A DNA stretch of 64,000 nt from Pseudomonas sp. MM211 (GTDB taxonomy: Bacteria; Pseudomonadota; Gammaproteobacteria; Pseudomonadales; Pseudomonadaceae), in the NCBI RefSeq assembly GCF_020386635.1, contig NZ_CP081942.1, forward strand, positions 3,348,001 through 3,412,000, written 5' to 3'. Below are positions 1-8,720 of the stretch, piece by piece. Positions within the stretch are counted from its first letter, which is position 1; every line of letters starts with the position of its first letter. The translations under genes were made by a program, and so were the position numbers. The notes under the pieces are model-generated. The model searched no databases, was not told the origin of the DNA, and saw only the letters and a program-made list of their open reading frames with translations.

Positions 1-627
1 GCCTTCAACAACCGCCTGACCGCCAACCTGGCGGTGTTCCATACCGAGTATGAGAACTACCAGGCCAACTTCTATGATGTGGTCGGCGGTGCGGTGGTGA
101 CCCGTCTGATCAACGCCGGCAGCGTGACAACCGAGGGTGTGGAACTGGATGCCGCCTTCCAGGTCACCAGTCAGTTCAAGCTCTCCGGTGCACTGGCCTT
201 CACCAAGGCCCGTGTCGACCAGTTCAGCTGCCCGGAAAACGCAGCGGCCAACTGCGAAGTCAATGGCAAGCCGCTGCCCTTTAGCCCGGACTGGAAAACC
301 TACGTACGCGCCGACTACACCATCCCGCTGGACAACGGCCTGGATATCGAATTCAGCACTGACTACGCCTGGCAGGATCAGGTGCAGTACAGCCTCGATC
401 AGAACGAAAACACCATTCAGGGTGCCTACGGCATCTGGAACGCCAGTGTGGGCCTTGCCGACTACAACGAAGGCTGGCGTGTCGCGCTGTTGGCCAAGAA
501 CCTGACAGACAAGAGCTATTCCAACGGCCTGGCTTACAGTGGCTATCCGGTTCTCAACTATGCATCCCGCTCCGTTCCGCGTGACGATGAGCGCTACTTT
601 GGCGTGCAGCTACGCAAGGACTTCTGA
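1..627 (+). CDS. TonB-dependent outer-membrane receptor, C-terminal part
   Basis: This is the last ~208 residues of a TonB-dependent receptor; the reading frame is open from base 1, so the plug and most of the barrel lie left of the window. What is visible is alternating beta-strand sequence with aromatic girdle residues and the usual receptor ending: an NLTDKSY motif, then a final strand ending YFGVQLRKDF with terminal Phe, the BAM recognition signature. Such receptors import chelates or other large nutrients across the outer membrane using TonB/ExbBD energy. Followed by FMN monooxygenase, hydrolase and SsuA-like genes on the same strand, it may import an organosulfur compound; that substrate is inferred from context only. 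Confidence 0.88.
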   Translation, partial: AFNNRLTANLAVFHTEYENYQANFYDVVGGAVVTRLINAGSVTTEGVELDAAFQVTSQFKLSGALAFTKARVDQFSCPENAAANCEVNGKPLPFSPDWKTYVRADYTIPLDNGLDIEFSTDYAWQDQVQYSLDQNENTIQGAYGIWNASVGLADYNEGWRVALLAKNLTDKSYSNGLAYSGYPVLNYASRSVPRDDERYFGVQLRKDF

Positions 628-635
628 TCCATCCC

Positions 636-658
636 GCAGGGCGGGGTACACCCGCCTT
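636..658 (+). terminator. Short hairpin after the receptor gene
   Basis: GGCGGG (640-645) and CCCGCC (651-656) form a short GC-rich stem just past the receptor stop. No real T-run follows, so termination is possible but weak. Confidence 0.3.
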
Positions 659-668
659 GCAATGCGTG

Positions 669-712
669 TGCAGGGTACGCCGCGCATGCCGTCGGCATGG
701 GCGCACCCTGCA
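669..712. repeat. REP-like extragenic palindrome
   Basis: Outer arms TGCAGGGT (669-676) and ACCCTGCA (705-712) enclose a second inverted pair, CATGCC (685-690) and GGCATG (694-699). The GGTGCGC/GCGCACC-rich composition resembles repetitive extragenic palindromes found between Pseudomonas genes. It sits between the receptor and the monooxygenase. Confidence 0.5.
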
Positions 713-807
713 CTCAAGCAAACCTGGAAATACCGCTGCGTGTAAAACCCCGTGGCACTAGCCGCAGAGCCAACCCACGGCTTTTTCGTCAAAGCAGGTG
801 CAGATTC

Positions 808-2148
808 ATGAGCAAGCAACCTCGTCAAATCAGCCTCGGCGCATTTCTCATGGCCACCGGGCACCATGTCGCCGCCTGGCGCCACCCCGACGTGCCAGCC
901 GATCCGCTGGATTTCTCGGTTTACAAGCGCACTGCGCAGATCGCCGAAGCGGCCTGTTTCGACGCGCTGTTCGTGGCCGACAGTGTGGCAGCGCCGACCG
1001 ATAGCATCGCCAGCCGCATGCCGCGCTCGGCGCACTTCGAACCGCTGACGCTGCTCTCTGCGCTGAGCGCGGTGACCGAGCGCATCGGCCTGATCAGTAC
1101 GGTGACCACCAGCTACAACGAGCCCTATCACGTGGCCCGCAAGTTCGCTTCCCTCGACCAGCTTTCCGGTGGTCGCGCAGGCTGGAACCTGGTGACCTCG
1201 GACGCCGCCGCCGAGGCCTACAACTTTGGCCGCGACGCGCATATCCCTCACGCCGAGCGTTATGCCCGCGCGCGGGAGTTTCATGATGTGGTCACCGGGC
1301 TCTGGGACAGCTGGGCGGACGACGCCTTTGTGCACGACAAGGCCAGCGGCCAGTTCTTCGATCCGGCCAAATTGCATGTGCTCGACCATCACGGGGAGCA
1401 CTTCAAGGTACGCGGGCCGCTGAACGTCGCCCGCTCGCCCCAGGGCAGACCAGTGATCGTTCAGGCGGGCTCCTCGGAAACCGGTCGGCAGCTCGCCGCA
1501 GAGACCGCCGAGGTGGTCTTCACGGCGCAGACCTCGCTGGCCAAGGCCCAGGCGTTCTATGCCGATCTCAAGGGCCGCCTGCAGGCCTTCGGGCGCAGCG
1601 AGGATTCGCTGAAGGTCATGCCCGGCGTGTTCGTGGTGGTTGGTCAGAGCGAGAGCGAGGCCCGCGAGAAATTCGATCGCTTCCAGGAACTGGTCGAGCC
1701 AGCGGTCGGCATCGCGCTGCTGGGGCGCATGCTGGGCAACTTCGATCTGTCCGGCTACCCGGCCGATGGCCCGCTACCGGCGCTGCCGCTGACGGAAAAT
1801 GGCCAGCAGAGCCGGCAGAAGCTGCTGACCGAACTGGCAGGGGCGGAGAACCTGACCCTGGCGCAACTGGGTCGGCGTATCGCTGGCGGGCGCGGGCATT
1901 ACAGCCTGATCGGCACACCCACGCAGATCGCCGACGAATTACAGGCCTGGTTCGAGGAGCGCGCTGCCGACGGCTTCAACGTTCTGGTACCGCATCTGCC
2001 GGCCGGTCTGGAAGATTTCGCCACGCAGGTGGTGCCCGAACTGCAGCGCCGCGGGCTGTTCCGCCGTGAGTATCAGGGCCGCACGCTGCGCGATCATCTG
2101 GGCCTGAGTGCGCCGCAGAACCGTTTCTTCACCCAGGAAAATCGATGA
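808..2148 (+). CDS. LLM-class FMN-dependent monooxygenase, NtaA/SnaA/DszA family
   Basis: A 446-residue flavin-dependent monooxygenase of the two-component type that uses FMNH2 from a separate reductase to oxidise a small substrate, often cleaving a C-S or C-N bond. Family marks are RHP at residues 25-27, [17 protein letters not shown] at 115-131, and the GPLNVARSPQGRPVIVQAG stretch near 205-225; the C-terminal FRREYQGRTLRDHLGL block is typical of the NtaA/DszA branch. I chose the ATG at 808 because homologues begin with MSKxxxQISLGAF; the frame is open upstream to 697 but that part is not family-like. It overlaps the next gene by 4 bp (ATGA). A flavin reductase of suitable type lies at 56243-56752. 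The substrate is unknown. Confidence 0.88.
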   Translation: MSKQPRQISLGAFLMATGHHVAAWRHPDVPADPLDFSVYKRTAQIAEAACFDALFVADSVAAPTDSIASRMPRSAHFEPLTLLSALSAVTERIGLISTVTTSYNEPYHVARKFASLDQLSGGRAGWNLVTSDAAAEAYNFGRDAHIPHAERYARAREFHDVVTGLWDSWADDAFVHDKASGQFFDPAKLHVLDHHGEHFKVRGPLNVARSPQGRPVIVQAGSSETGRQLAAETAEVVFTAQTSLAKAQAFYADLKGRLQAFGRSEDSLKVMPGVFVVVGQSESEAREKFDRFQELVEPAVGIALLGRMLGNFDLSGYPADGPLPALPLTENGQQSRQKLLTELAGAENLTLAQLGRRIAGGRGHYSLIGTPTQIADELQAWFEERAADGFNVLVPHLPAGLEDFATQVVPELQRRGLFRREYQGRTLRDHLGLSAPQNRFFTQENR

Positions 2149-3452
2149 AATTCGTCTTCGCCTGTCTGCTGGCCCTAGGTGTTCCCGGCAGCGCCTTTGC
2201 GCTGTATGGCGACACCCGCCCCGACGCCCCCGAGCTTGCCGCACGTGGGGAGCATCATGTGGGTGTACATACCCTTGAGCTGGTAAACCGCGATCAACTC
2301 GACGTGCTGTCCATCGACGCGAAGAATCCTGCGCCGCGTTATGAGCGAAGGCTGCGCCTGGAAATCTGGTATCCGGCGCAACTGCCGGCCGGACAACAGG
2401 AACTGACCACCTACCGCGATGTGCTGGGTGCCGGTGCCAACGACCCCACGCGTCCCAACACGCCGTTCGAGTTCCCGGGCCGGGCATCGCGTGACGCGCC
2501 GGCGAGCGAGGGCCGTTATCCGTTGGTCATCGTCTCCCACGGCTACCCGGGGTCGCGTCTGCAGATGAGCTACCTGACCGAGCACCTGGCCTCCCACGGC
2601 TACGTGGTGGCGGCCATCGACCACCCGGAATCGACCCGCGCGGACAAGGCCGGCTTCGCCAGCACGCTGCTCAATCGCCCGCTGGACGATCTGTTCGTGC
2701 TCCAGCAGTTGAGCGCCTTGAGCGAGGCCGGCAGTGGCAGCTTCCTGGCTGGGCATGTGGACGTGCAGCGCACCGCCTTGCTGGGTTACTCCATTGGTGG
2801 CTACGGCGCGCTGAATGCCGCTGGCGCTAGTGTCAGCGCGGTGGCCAGCAGCCTGGTGCCGGGCAAGGCGCTCGAGCCACGACGTACCGGCAACCCCATC
2901 TACGAGGGCGGTCGAGACCCACGAATCAAGGCGCTGGTGCTGTTCGCCCCCTGGGGCGGGCGGCAGGGCATCTTCGATCAGGCCGGTCTGGCTGGCCTGC
3001 GGGTGCCGAGCCTGTTCGTCGCCGGTGACCAGGACGACGTCTCCGGTTATCGCGACGGTATCAAGCGCCTGGTAGACGGCGCAGTGAATGCCGAGCGCTA
3101 CCTGCTGGTCTATCAGAATGCGCGCCATAACGTGGCACCGAATCCGCCACCGCCTGCCGCCAGCAGTCATCCCGACGATTTCTCCGCCTATGCGGAGCCG
3201 GTGTGGGACAGCGCGCGTATCAACAACATCAACCAGCATTTCGTTCTGGCGTTTCTCGACCAGCAGCTCAAGGGGCTGGATAGAAAGGCCTATCTTGATC
3301 TGACGCCGCTGGCCGTCGATGGCAAATGGTCGGTGGACGGCGAGGGGCGCCAGCAGGCCGACCACAGCTACTGGCATGGTTTCAAGAATCGCAGCGCCGT
3401 GGGCCTCGAGTGGTACCACCTGCCTGCCGCGCAACCTGCATTCATTCCCTGA
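2145..3452 (+). CDS. Exported alpha/beta hydrolase (dienelactone/PAF-acetylhydrolase-like)
   Basis: A 435-residue serine hydrolase with a cleavable-looking signal peptide (residues 1-18, ending GSAFA). Fold marks are the HG oxyanion segment VIVSHGYPGS (about 128-137) and the nucleophile elbow GYSIGG with Ser216. A conserved HN near the C-terminus of the core (RHNVAP) is a plausible catalytic His, and VAGDQDD supplies a candidate acid. It starts inside the monooxygenase stop codon (ATGA overlap), so the two are translationally coupled. A periplasmic ester- or lactone-cleaving role in the same organosulfur route is an inference. Confidence 0.82.
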   Translation: MKFVFACLLALGVPGSAFALYGDTRPDAPELAARGEHHVGVHTLELVNRDQLDVLSIDAKNPAPRYERRLRLEIWYPAQLPAGQQELTTYRDVLGAGANDPTRPNTPFEFPGRASRDAPASEGRYPLVIVSHGYPGSRLQMSYLTEHLASHGYVVAAIDHPESTRADKAGFASTLLNRPLDDLFVLQQLSALSEAGSGSFLAGHVDVQRTALLGYSIGGYGALNAAGASVSAVASSLVPGKALEPRRTGNPIYEGGRDPRIKALVLFAPWGGRQGIFDQAGLAGLRVPSLFVAGDQDDVSGYRDGIKRLVDGAVNAERYLLVYQNARHNVAPNPPPPAASSHPDDFSAYAEPVWDSARINNINQHFVLAFLDQQLKGLDRKAYLDLTPLAVDGKWSVDGEGRQQADHSYWHGFKNRSAVGLEWYHLPAAQPAFIP

Positions 3453-3465
3453 TGGAGAACCTCTG

Positions 3466-4508
3466 ATGACCTACCTCGCCAACCCGCAGCGCTATGAGCG
3501 TGTACCGTATCGCCGCGTCGGCCGCAGTGGTCTGGTGCTGCCGGCCCTGTCTCTAGGCCTGTGGCATAACTTCGGTGACGCCACGCCCATCGACACCCAA
3601 CGCGCCTTGCTGCGTACGGCGTTCGATCTGGGGATCAATCACTTCGATCTGGCCAACAACTATGGGCCGCCCTATGGCAGCGCCGAGAGCAATTTCGGTC
3701 GCCTGCTGCGTGAGGATTTCAGCCAGTACCGTGATGAGCTGATCATCTCCACCAAGGCCGGCTGGGACATGTGGCCAGGCCCCTACGGGCAGGGCGGCAG
3801 TTCGCGCAAGTACTTGATTTCCAGCCTCGACCAGAGCCTGCAGCGCCTCGGCGTGGACTACGTCGACATCTTCTATTCGCACCGCTTCGACCCGCACACG
3901 CCGTTGGAAGAAACCGCCGGTGCACTGGCCAGCATCGTCGAGCAGGGCAAGGCGCTGTACATCGGCATCTCCTCCTATTCGGCAGGCAAGACCCAGGAAA
4001 TCGCCGCGCTGCTGCGGGCGCGCAACGTGCCGCTGCTGATTCATCAGCCGGCCTACAACCTGTTCAATCGCTGGATCGAGAAGGATCTGCTGACGGCGAC
4101 CGAGGAGGAGGGTGCCGGGGTGATCGTGTTCACCGCGCTGGCCCAGGGGCTGCTCAGTGACAAGTACCTCGATGGCATTCCCGCCGACGCTCGGGTCAAT
4201 CGCCCGGGTGGCGCGTCACTGCGACCCGAGCACCTGTCCGACGACAATACCGCTCGTGCCCGCGCCCTTAACGAAATCGCCCAGCGTCGCGGCCAGAGCC
4301 TGGCACAGCTGGCGCTGGCCTGACCCTGCGCGATCCGCGGGTCACCTCGGCGCTGATCGGCGCGAGCAAGCCGGAGCAGATCATCGAGAACGTCGCGGCG
4401 CTGGATAACCTAGCGTTCAGCGCCGAGGAGCTGGCGGAAATCGACCGTTACGCCGTCGAGGGCGGCATCAACCTCTGGGAAAAACCGTCGACCGACTGGC
4501 AGGAGTGA
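3466..4508 (+). pseudogene. Aldo/keto reductase (YghZ-like) broken by a one-base frameshift
   Basis: An NADPH-dependent aldo/keto reductase. The first frame runs 3466-4323 and shows the family residues: Asp and Tyr in FDLANNYG, Lys in ISTKAGWD, His in YSHRFDP. It stops at TGA 4321-4323 just after QLALA, where homologues continue with W-T/V-LRDPRVTSALIGAS. Exactly that sequence continues one frame over from 4323 (TLRDPRVTSALIGASKPEQ and onward) to the stop at 4506-4508. The data fit loss of one G from a TGG Trp codon at 4321-4322. Restored, the protein would be about 347 residues, the normal size. It is either a recent null allele or a sequencing error. The C-terminal part lost holds the NADP-binding GASKPEQ segment, so the short form should be inactive. 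Confidence 0.85.
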
Positions 4509-4510
4509 GC

Positions 4511-5440
4511 ATGAAAGGTATGAAGTTAGCGGTTGCCGCACTGGCGTTGATCGGTCTTGTGCAGGCTGTAAATGCCGACCCGCAGACCTTGCGCATCGGC
4601 TACCAGAAAGGCTCGGTCAGCCTGGTACTGGCCAAGGAGCACGGCATGCTGGAAAAGCGTTTTGCCGACACCAAGGTGCAATGGATCGAATTCCCCGCAG
4701 GCCCGCAGATGCTCGAAGCGCTGAACATCGGCAGCCTGGATATCGGCGCCACGGGTGATATCCCGCCGATCTTCGCCCAAGCCGCAGGTGCCGATCTGCT
4801 GTACATCGCTGCCGAGCCACCGAAGCCCCAGGCTGAAGTGATTCTGGTGCCGAAAGACAGCCCCATTCAGTCCGTGAAAGCGCTCAAGGGCCGCAAGGTC
4901 GCCCTGCAGAAAGGCTCCAGCGCCCACAACCTGGTACTGCGTGCACTGCAGCGCGAAGGCCTGAGTTTTGCCGATATTCAGCCGATCTACCTGGCACCTT
5001 CTGACGCCCGTGCCGCCTTCGAGAGCGGCAGCGTGGATGCCTGGGCCATCTGGGATCCGTTCTATTCGGCCATCGATCTGGAAGGCAAGGCGCGGCTGCT
5101 GGCCAATGGCGAAGGCCTGGGCTTTATCGGCCCGTTTTTTCTCGCAGCACGGCCCTATGCCGAGGCCAACCCGGCGTTCATTCCACAACTGCTCGAAGAG
5201 CTGGGCCGCGCCGAGGCGCTGACCCGCGATGACAAGGCGGCGAGCATCAGCCTGCTGTCGCGCTTCATGGGCTTGCCCGAAGCGGTGATCGAGCGCACTT
5301 TCAGCCACCGCCCGCCATCGCCGCCCATCCCGGTCAGCGACGAAATCGTCGCCGCCCAGCAGCGTACCGCCGACCTGTTTTTGGAAAACCGCCTGCTACC
5401 GGTAAAGGTCGATGTCGAAAAAGCCGTCTGGCGTCCCTGA
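4511..5440 (+). CDS. SsuA-like aliphatic sulfonate ABC transporter substrate-binding protein
   Basis: A 309-residue periplasmic binding protein of the SsuA/TauA/NitT class with a Sec signal peptide (cleavage near VNADPQ). It reads LRIGYQKGSVSLVLAKEHG at the mature N-terminus, then GDIPP, QKGSSAHNLV and the SGSVDAWAIWDPFY block, which are hallmarks of sulfonate-binding proteins. ATG 4511 is chosen because AGGAG (4501-4505) lies 5 bases upstream; a GTG at 4505 is the alternative. No permease or ATPase gene follows, so it must share a transporter encoded elsewhere or belong to a dispersed system. Confidence 0.88.
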   Translation: MKGMKLAVAALALIGLVQAVNADPQTLRIGYQKGSVSLVLAKEHGMLEKRFADTKVQWIEFPAGPQMLEALNIGSLDIGATGDIPPIFAQAAGADLLYIAAEPPKPQAEVILVPKDSPIQSVKALKGRKVALQKGSSAHNLVLRALQREGLSFADIQPIYLAPSDARAAFESGSVDAWAIWDPFYSAIDLEGKARLLANGEGLGFIGPFFLAARPYAEANPAFIPQLLEELGRAEALTRDDKAASISLLSRFMGLPEAVIERTFSHRPPSPPIPVSDEIVAAQQRTADLFLENRLLPVKVDVEKAVWRP

Positions 5441-5541
5441 GTTCACGCATGTGTCGTTACGTGGGTTTCAGGCCGTCATGAGTTGCCCCTGCCGATTTAA
5501 AGTTTGCACTTTCCGTTTCCTTGCCAAGTCGTAAAAGGTGT

Positions 5542-5602
5542 AGGGCATGGCGCTGCGACGAGCGCTCTGCCAGACGCTGGCTTCGCCGCAGCGCCATGCC
5601 CT
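5542..5602. repeat. 16-bp perfect inverted repeat
   Basis: AGGGCATGGCGCTGCG (5542-5557) is mirrored exactly by CGCAGCGCCATGCCCT (5587-5602) with a 29-base loop. No T-run follows. It is too long and perfect for chance and could be a REP-class or mobile remnant, or a hairpin ending ssuA-like transcription. Confidence 0.6.
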
Positions 5603-5687
5603 GCATCCGAACGGATGCCTGCACAGGCTTCTGATGCCAGGCGGATCACTTCGAGTGGTTCGCCGACAGATACGCAAGGAGATAGCC

Positions 5688-5846
5688 ATGGGCTTGGGAA
5701 CCATACTGCTGATCATTCTGATCCTGATGCTGGTTGGCGCCATTCCGGCATGGCCGCACAGCCGCAGCTGGGGCTACGGCCCCACGGGTGGGCTTGGGCT
5801 GGTGCTGGTCATCGTGCTGGTGCTGCTGCTACTCGGCTACATATGA
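5688..5846 (+). CDS. DUF3309 small membrane protein
   Basis: A 52-residue protein made of two hydrophobic segments (about 4-19 and 33-50) joined by a conserved WPHSRSWGYGPTGGLG linker, which is the DUF3309 signature. ATG 5688 is preceded by AAGGAG (5676-5681), a clear ribosome-binding site, whereas the open frame upstream from 5547 lacks family similarity and contains half of the inverted repeat. Function is unknown; as far as I recall such proteins in Pseudomonas are often stress-related, but nothing here proves that. It stands alone, 58 bases before the DNA-repair operon frame opens. Confidence 0.85.
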   Translation: MGLGTILLIILILMLVGAIPAWPHSRSWGYGPTGGLGLVLVIVLVLLLLGYI

Positions 5847-5970
5847 GCCAGCGCCTGCGTCACTGAACTGACGCAGGCATCGCCGTCGGCGGCGACTGCC
5901 GCTGATGGCTCTGGCCACTTCCCGTTGCACACCCTTTACTCCCGTCTTTCCATTTCCGGAGGTCGCCTGC

Positions 5971-6984
5971 TTGGATCTGGTGATTGCACGGCCAGAAGGC
6001 CTGTATTGTCCTCCCGGAGACTTCTACATCGACCCTTGGCGTCCGGTAGAGCGCGCTGTCATCACCCACGGCCACGGTGACCATGCCCGCGGAGGCAGCG
6101 CCCATTATCTGGCGGCCGCTCCGGGTGAAGGTATTCTGCGCACCCGCCTGGGGCGCGATATCAACCTGCAGACCCTGGCCTATGGCGAGACCATCGACCA
6201 CCACGGCGTGACCCTCAGCTTTCATCCTGCCGGCCACGTGCTGGGCTCGGCCCAGGTACGCCTCGAATACCGCGGCGAAGTCTGGGTCGCCTCTGGCGAT
6301 TACAAGGTCGAGCCAGACGGCACCTGCGATCCCTTCGAGCCGGTGCGCTGCCACACCTTCATCACCGAATCCACTTTCGGCCTGCCGATCTACCGCTGGC
6401 AGCCTCAGGCGCAGATATTCGCCGGCATCAATGACTGGTGGCGGCAGAATCGCGAAGCCGGCCGGGCCAGCGTGCTGTTCTGCTATGCGTTCGGCAAGGC
6501 GCAACGCATCCTCCACGGTATCGACGCGAGCATCGGGCCGATCCTGGGCCATGGCTCCATGGAGCCGTTGCATCAGGTCTATCGCGATGCCGGGGTTTAC
6601 CTGCCGGAAACGCGCTATGCCGGCGAGGTGCCCAAGGGCGATCCGCTACTGCGCCAGGCGTTGATCCTGGCGCCACCTTCGGCGGGTGGCAGCACCTGGA
6701 TACGGCGTTTCGGTGACTACAGCGATGCCTTCGCCAGCGGCTGGATGCTGTTGCGTGGCACCCGTCGGCGGCGCGGTGTCGATCGCGGTTTCGTGCTCTC
6801 CGATCATGCCGACTGGCCTGGCCTGCTGTGGGCCATCGAGCAGACCGGAGCCGAGCGGGTCATGGTCACTCACGGTTCGGTGAACATTCTGGTTCGTCAC
6901 TTACGTGAGCAGGGCCTGGATGCCCAGGCGTTCGACACCGAATACGGTGAAGAAGACGACGCAGCTGCGGAGCCGACCCCGTGA
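5971..6984 (+). CDS. Ligase-associated DNA exonuclease (metallo-beta-lactamase/beta-CASP fold)
   Basis: First gene of a four-gene DNA-repair operon. The 337-residue protein has the metallo-beta-lactamase HxHxDH motif (THGHGDHARGG), a later metal ligand region in GHVLGSAQV and SGDYKVE, and SDHADWPGL plus THGS at the C-terminus, as in the Exo proteins found next to bacterial ATP-dependent ligases. Those enzymes resect DNA ends in a metal-dependent way. TTG 5971 is preferred: GGAGG (5958-5962) is 8 bases upstream and homologues begin xDLVIARPEGLYCPPGDFYIDPWRP. An upstream ATG at 5905 would add 22 unlike residues. It overlaps the ligase by 4 bp (GTGA). Confidence 0.87.
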   Translation: MDLVIARPEGLYCPPGDFYIDPWRPVERAVITHGHGDHARGGSAHYLAAAPGEGILRTRLGRDINLQTLAYGETIDHHGVTLSFHPAGHVLGSAQVRLEYRGEVWVASGDYKVEPDGTCDPFEPVRCHTFITESTFGLPIYRWQPQAQIFAGINDWWRQNREAGRASVLFCYAFGKAQRILHGIDASIGPILGHGSMEPLHQVYRDAGVYLPETRYAGEVPKGDPLLRQALILAPPSAGGSTWIRRFGDYSDAFASGWMLLRGTRRRRGVDRGFVLSDHADWPGLLWAIEQTGAERVMVTHGSVNILVRHLREQGLDAQAFDTEYGEEDDAAAEPTP

Positions 6985-8720
6985 TCGCCTTCGCGCAGCT
7001 GTATGCGCGCCTCGACGCCACCACCTCGAGCAATGCCAAACTGGCGGCGCTGCAGGACTATTTGCGCGACGCCGAGCCTGCAGACGCCGCCTGGGCGGTG
7101 TACTTTCTCGCCGGTGGCAGGCCACGGCAGCTGGTGCCTTCGCGGCAGTTGCGCGAGCTGGCCATGCAGCGGGCCGGCCTGTCGGCATGGCTGTTCGAGG
7201 AAAGCTATTCGGCGGTCGGCGATCTGGCGGAAACCATTGCACTGCTGCTGCCTGAAGCGACCTCGACCTCCCAGGACGGGCTGGCCGTCTGGGTGGAAGA
7301 AAAACTGCTGCCGTTGCGCGGACTGCCGCCGGACGAACTGGCGATGCGCCTCGACGCATTGTGGGCTCAGCTCGATGCGCCATCGCTGATGGTCAGCATC
7401 AAACTCATCACCGGCGCCTTTCGTGTCGGTGTCTCCAAGCTTCTGGTCACCCGCGCATTGGCTGCCATTGCCGATGTCGATGCCAAGCGCGTGGCTCAGC
7501 GTCTGGTCGGCTATACCGACTTGTCGCACCGGCCCACGGCCGCCTCTTACCAACGGCTGATCGCTGCCGAATCTGATGACGAACACGCTCAGCGCGGCGG
7601 CCAGCCGTATCCGTTCTTTCTCGCCCATCCGTTGCAGCGGCCACTGCAAGAATTCGACGCCAGCCTGGGTTCGCCCGCCGACTGGCTGATCGAATGGAAG
7701 TGGGATGGCATTCGGGCGCAACTGGTCAAGCGTGACGGCCAATTATGGGTCTGGTCACGGGGTGAAGAGCTGATCAGCGAGCGCTTCCCCGAACTTCAGG
7801 AGCTAGCGACATCGCTGCCGGACGGCACTGTCGTCGATGGCGAACTGGTGGTGTGGCGCCACGCTCCGGAGGCCACCGCTCGGCAGGGCGAGTTGATGGC
7901 CCAGGCTGCCGAGCAATCTGCCGAGCGGCTCAACGATCAGGTCGAGGAACAGCTCGAGCAATACGGCATTCAGCCCTTCGCCCTGTTGCAGCAGCGCATC
8001 GGTCGTAAAACCCTGAGCCGCAAGCTGCTCGAGGAGGTACCAGTCGCCGTACTGGCTTACGACCTGCTGGAGTGGCAGGGCGACGACTGGCGCAGCCGCC
8101 CGCAACACGAGCGCCGCGCTCAGTTGGAGCAGGTGGTCGCCAATTGTGCGAGCCCACGGCTGATGCCGTCGCCGCTGCTGCATGGCGAGAGCTGGCAGGC
8201 CCTGGCCGAGCAGCGCGAGGGCTCACGGGCGCTGGGCGTGGAAGGGATGATGCTCAAGGCGCGGGAGTCGGCTTACGGGGTAGGGCGCAGCAAGGACGTC
8301 GGTGTCTGGTGGAAGTGGAAGATCGACCCCCTGAGCGTCGATGCCGTGCTGATCTACGCCCAGCGTGGTCACGGCCGGCGTGCCAGCCTGTACAGCGACT
8401 ATACCTTCGCCGTATGGGACGGCGCGCCAGGCGATCCCGAACGCCGACTGGTGCCGTTCGCAAAGGCCTACTCCGGGTTGACCGACGAGGAAATGCGCAA
8501 GGTTGACGCCATCGTGCGCAAGACCACCGTGGAGAAGTTCGGCCCCGTGCGCAGTGTCACGCCGAGCCTGGTGTTCGAACTGGGTTTCGAAGGCATCGCC
8601 CGTTCCCCCCGCCACAAGAGCGGCATCGCCGTGCGTTTTCCGCGCATGTTGCGCTGGCGTCATGACAAGACGGTGGAGGAGGCCGATACCCTGGCGCTGC
8701 TGCAGGAATTGCTGCAATGA
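6981..8720 (+). CDS. ATP-dependent DNA ligase
   Basis: A 579-residue ligase that seals nicks using ATP, in contrast to the housekeeping NAD-dependent LigA. The N-terminal DNA-binding domain (1-210) precedes the nucleotidyltransferase core with motif I EWKWDGIR, whose Lys240 would be adenylylated; VDGELV and EGMMLKAR are motifs III and IV, and KWK is motif V. The OB-fold domain closes the protein. GTG 6981 is the start: it overlaps the exonuclease stop and homologues begin with the same [21 protein letters not shown] stretch. The helicase gene follows with a 4-bp ATGA overlap. Typical of LigB/LigC-like repair ligases in Pseudomonas and Proteobacteria. Confidence 0.92.
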   Translation: MIAFAQLYARLDATTSSNAKLAALQDYLRDAEPADAAWAVYFLAGGRPRQLVPSRQLRELAMQRAGLSAWLFEESYSAVGDLAETIALLLPEATSTSQDGLAVWVEEKLLPLRGLPPDELAMRLDALWAQLDAPSLMVSIKLITGAFRVGVSKLLVTRALAAIADVDAKRVAQRLVGYTDLSHRPTAASYQRLIAAESDDEHAQRGGQPYPFFLAHPLQRPLQEFDASLGSPADWLIEWKWDGIRAQLVKRDGQLWVWSRGEELISERFPELQELATSLPDGTVVDGELVVWRHAPEATARQGELMAQAAEQSAERLNDQVEEQLEQYGIQPFALLQQRIGRKTLSRKLLEEVPVAVLAYDLLEWQGDDWRSRPQHERRAQLEQVVANCASPRLMPSPLLHGESWQALAEQREGSRALGVEGMMLKARESAYGVGRSKDVGVWWKWKIDPLSVDAVLIYAQRGHGRRASLYSDYTFAVWDGAPGDPERRLVPFAKAYSGLTDEEMRKVDAIVRKTTVEKFGPVRSVTPSLVFELGFEGIARSPRHKSGIAVRFPRMLRWRHDKTVEEADTLALLQELLQ

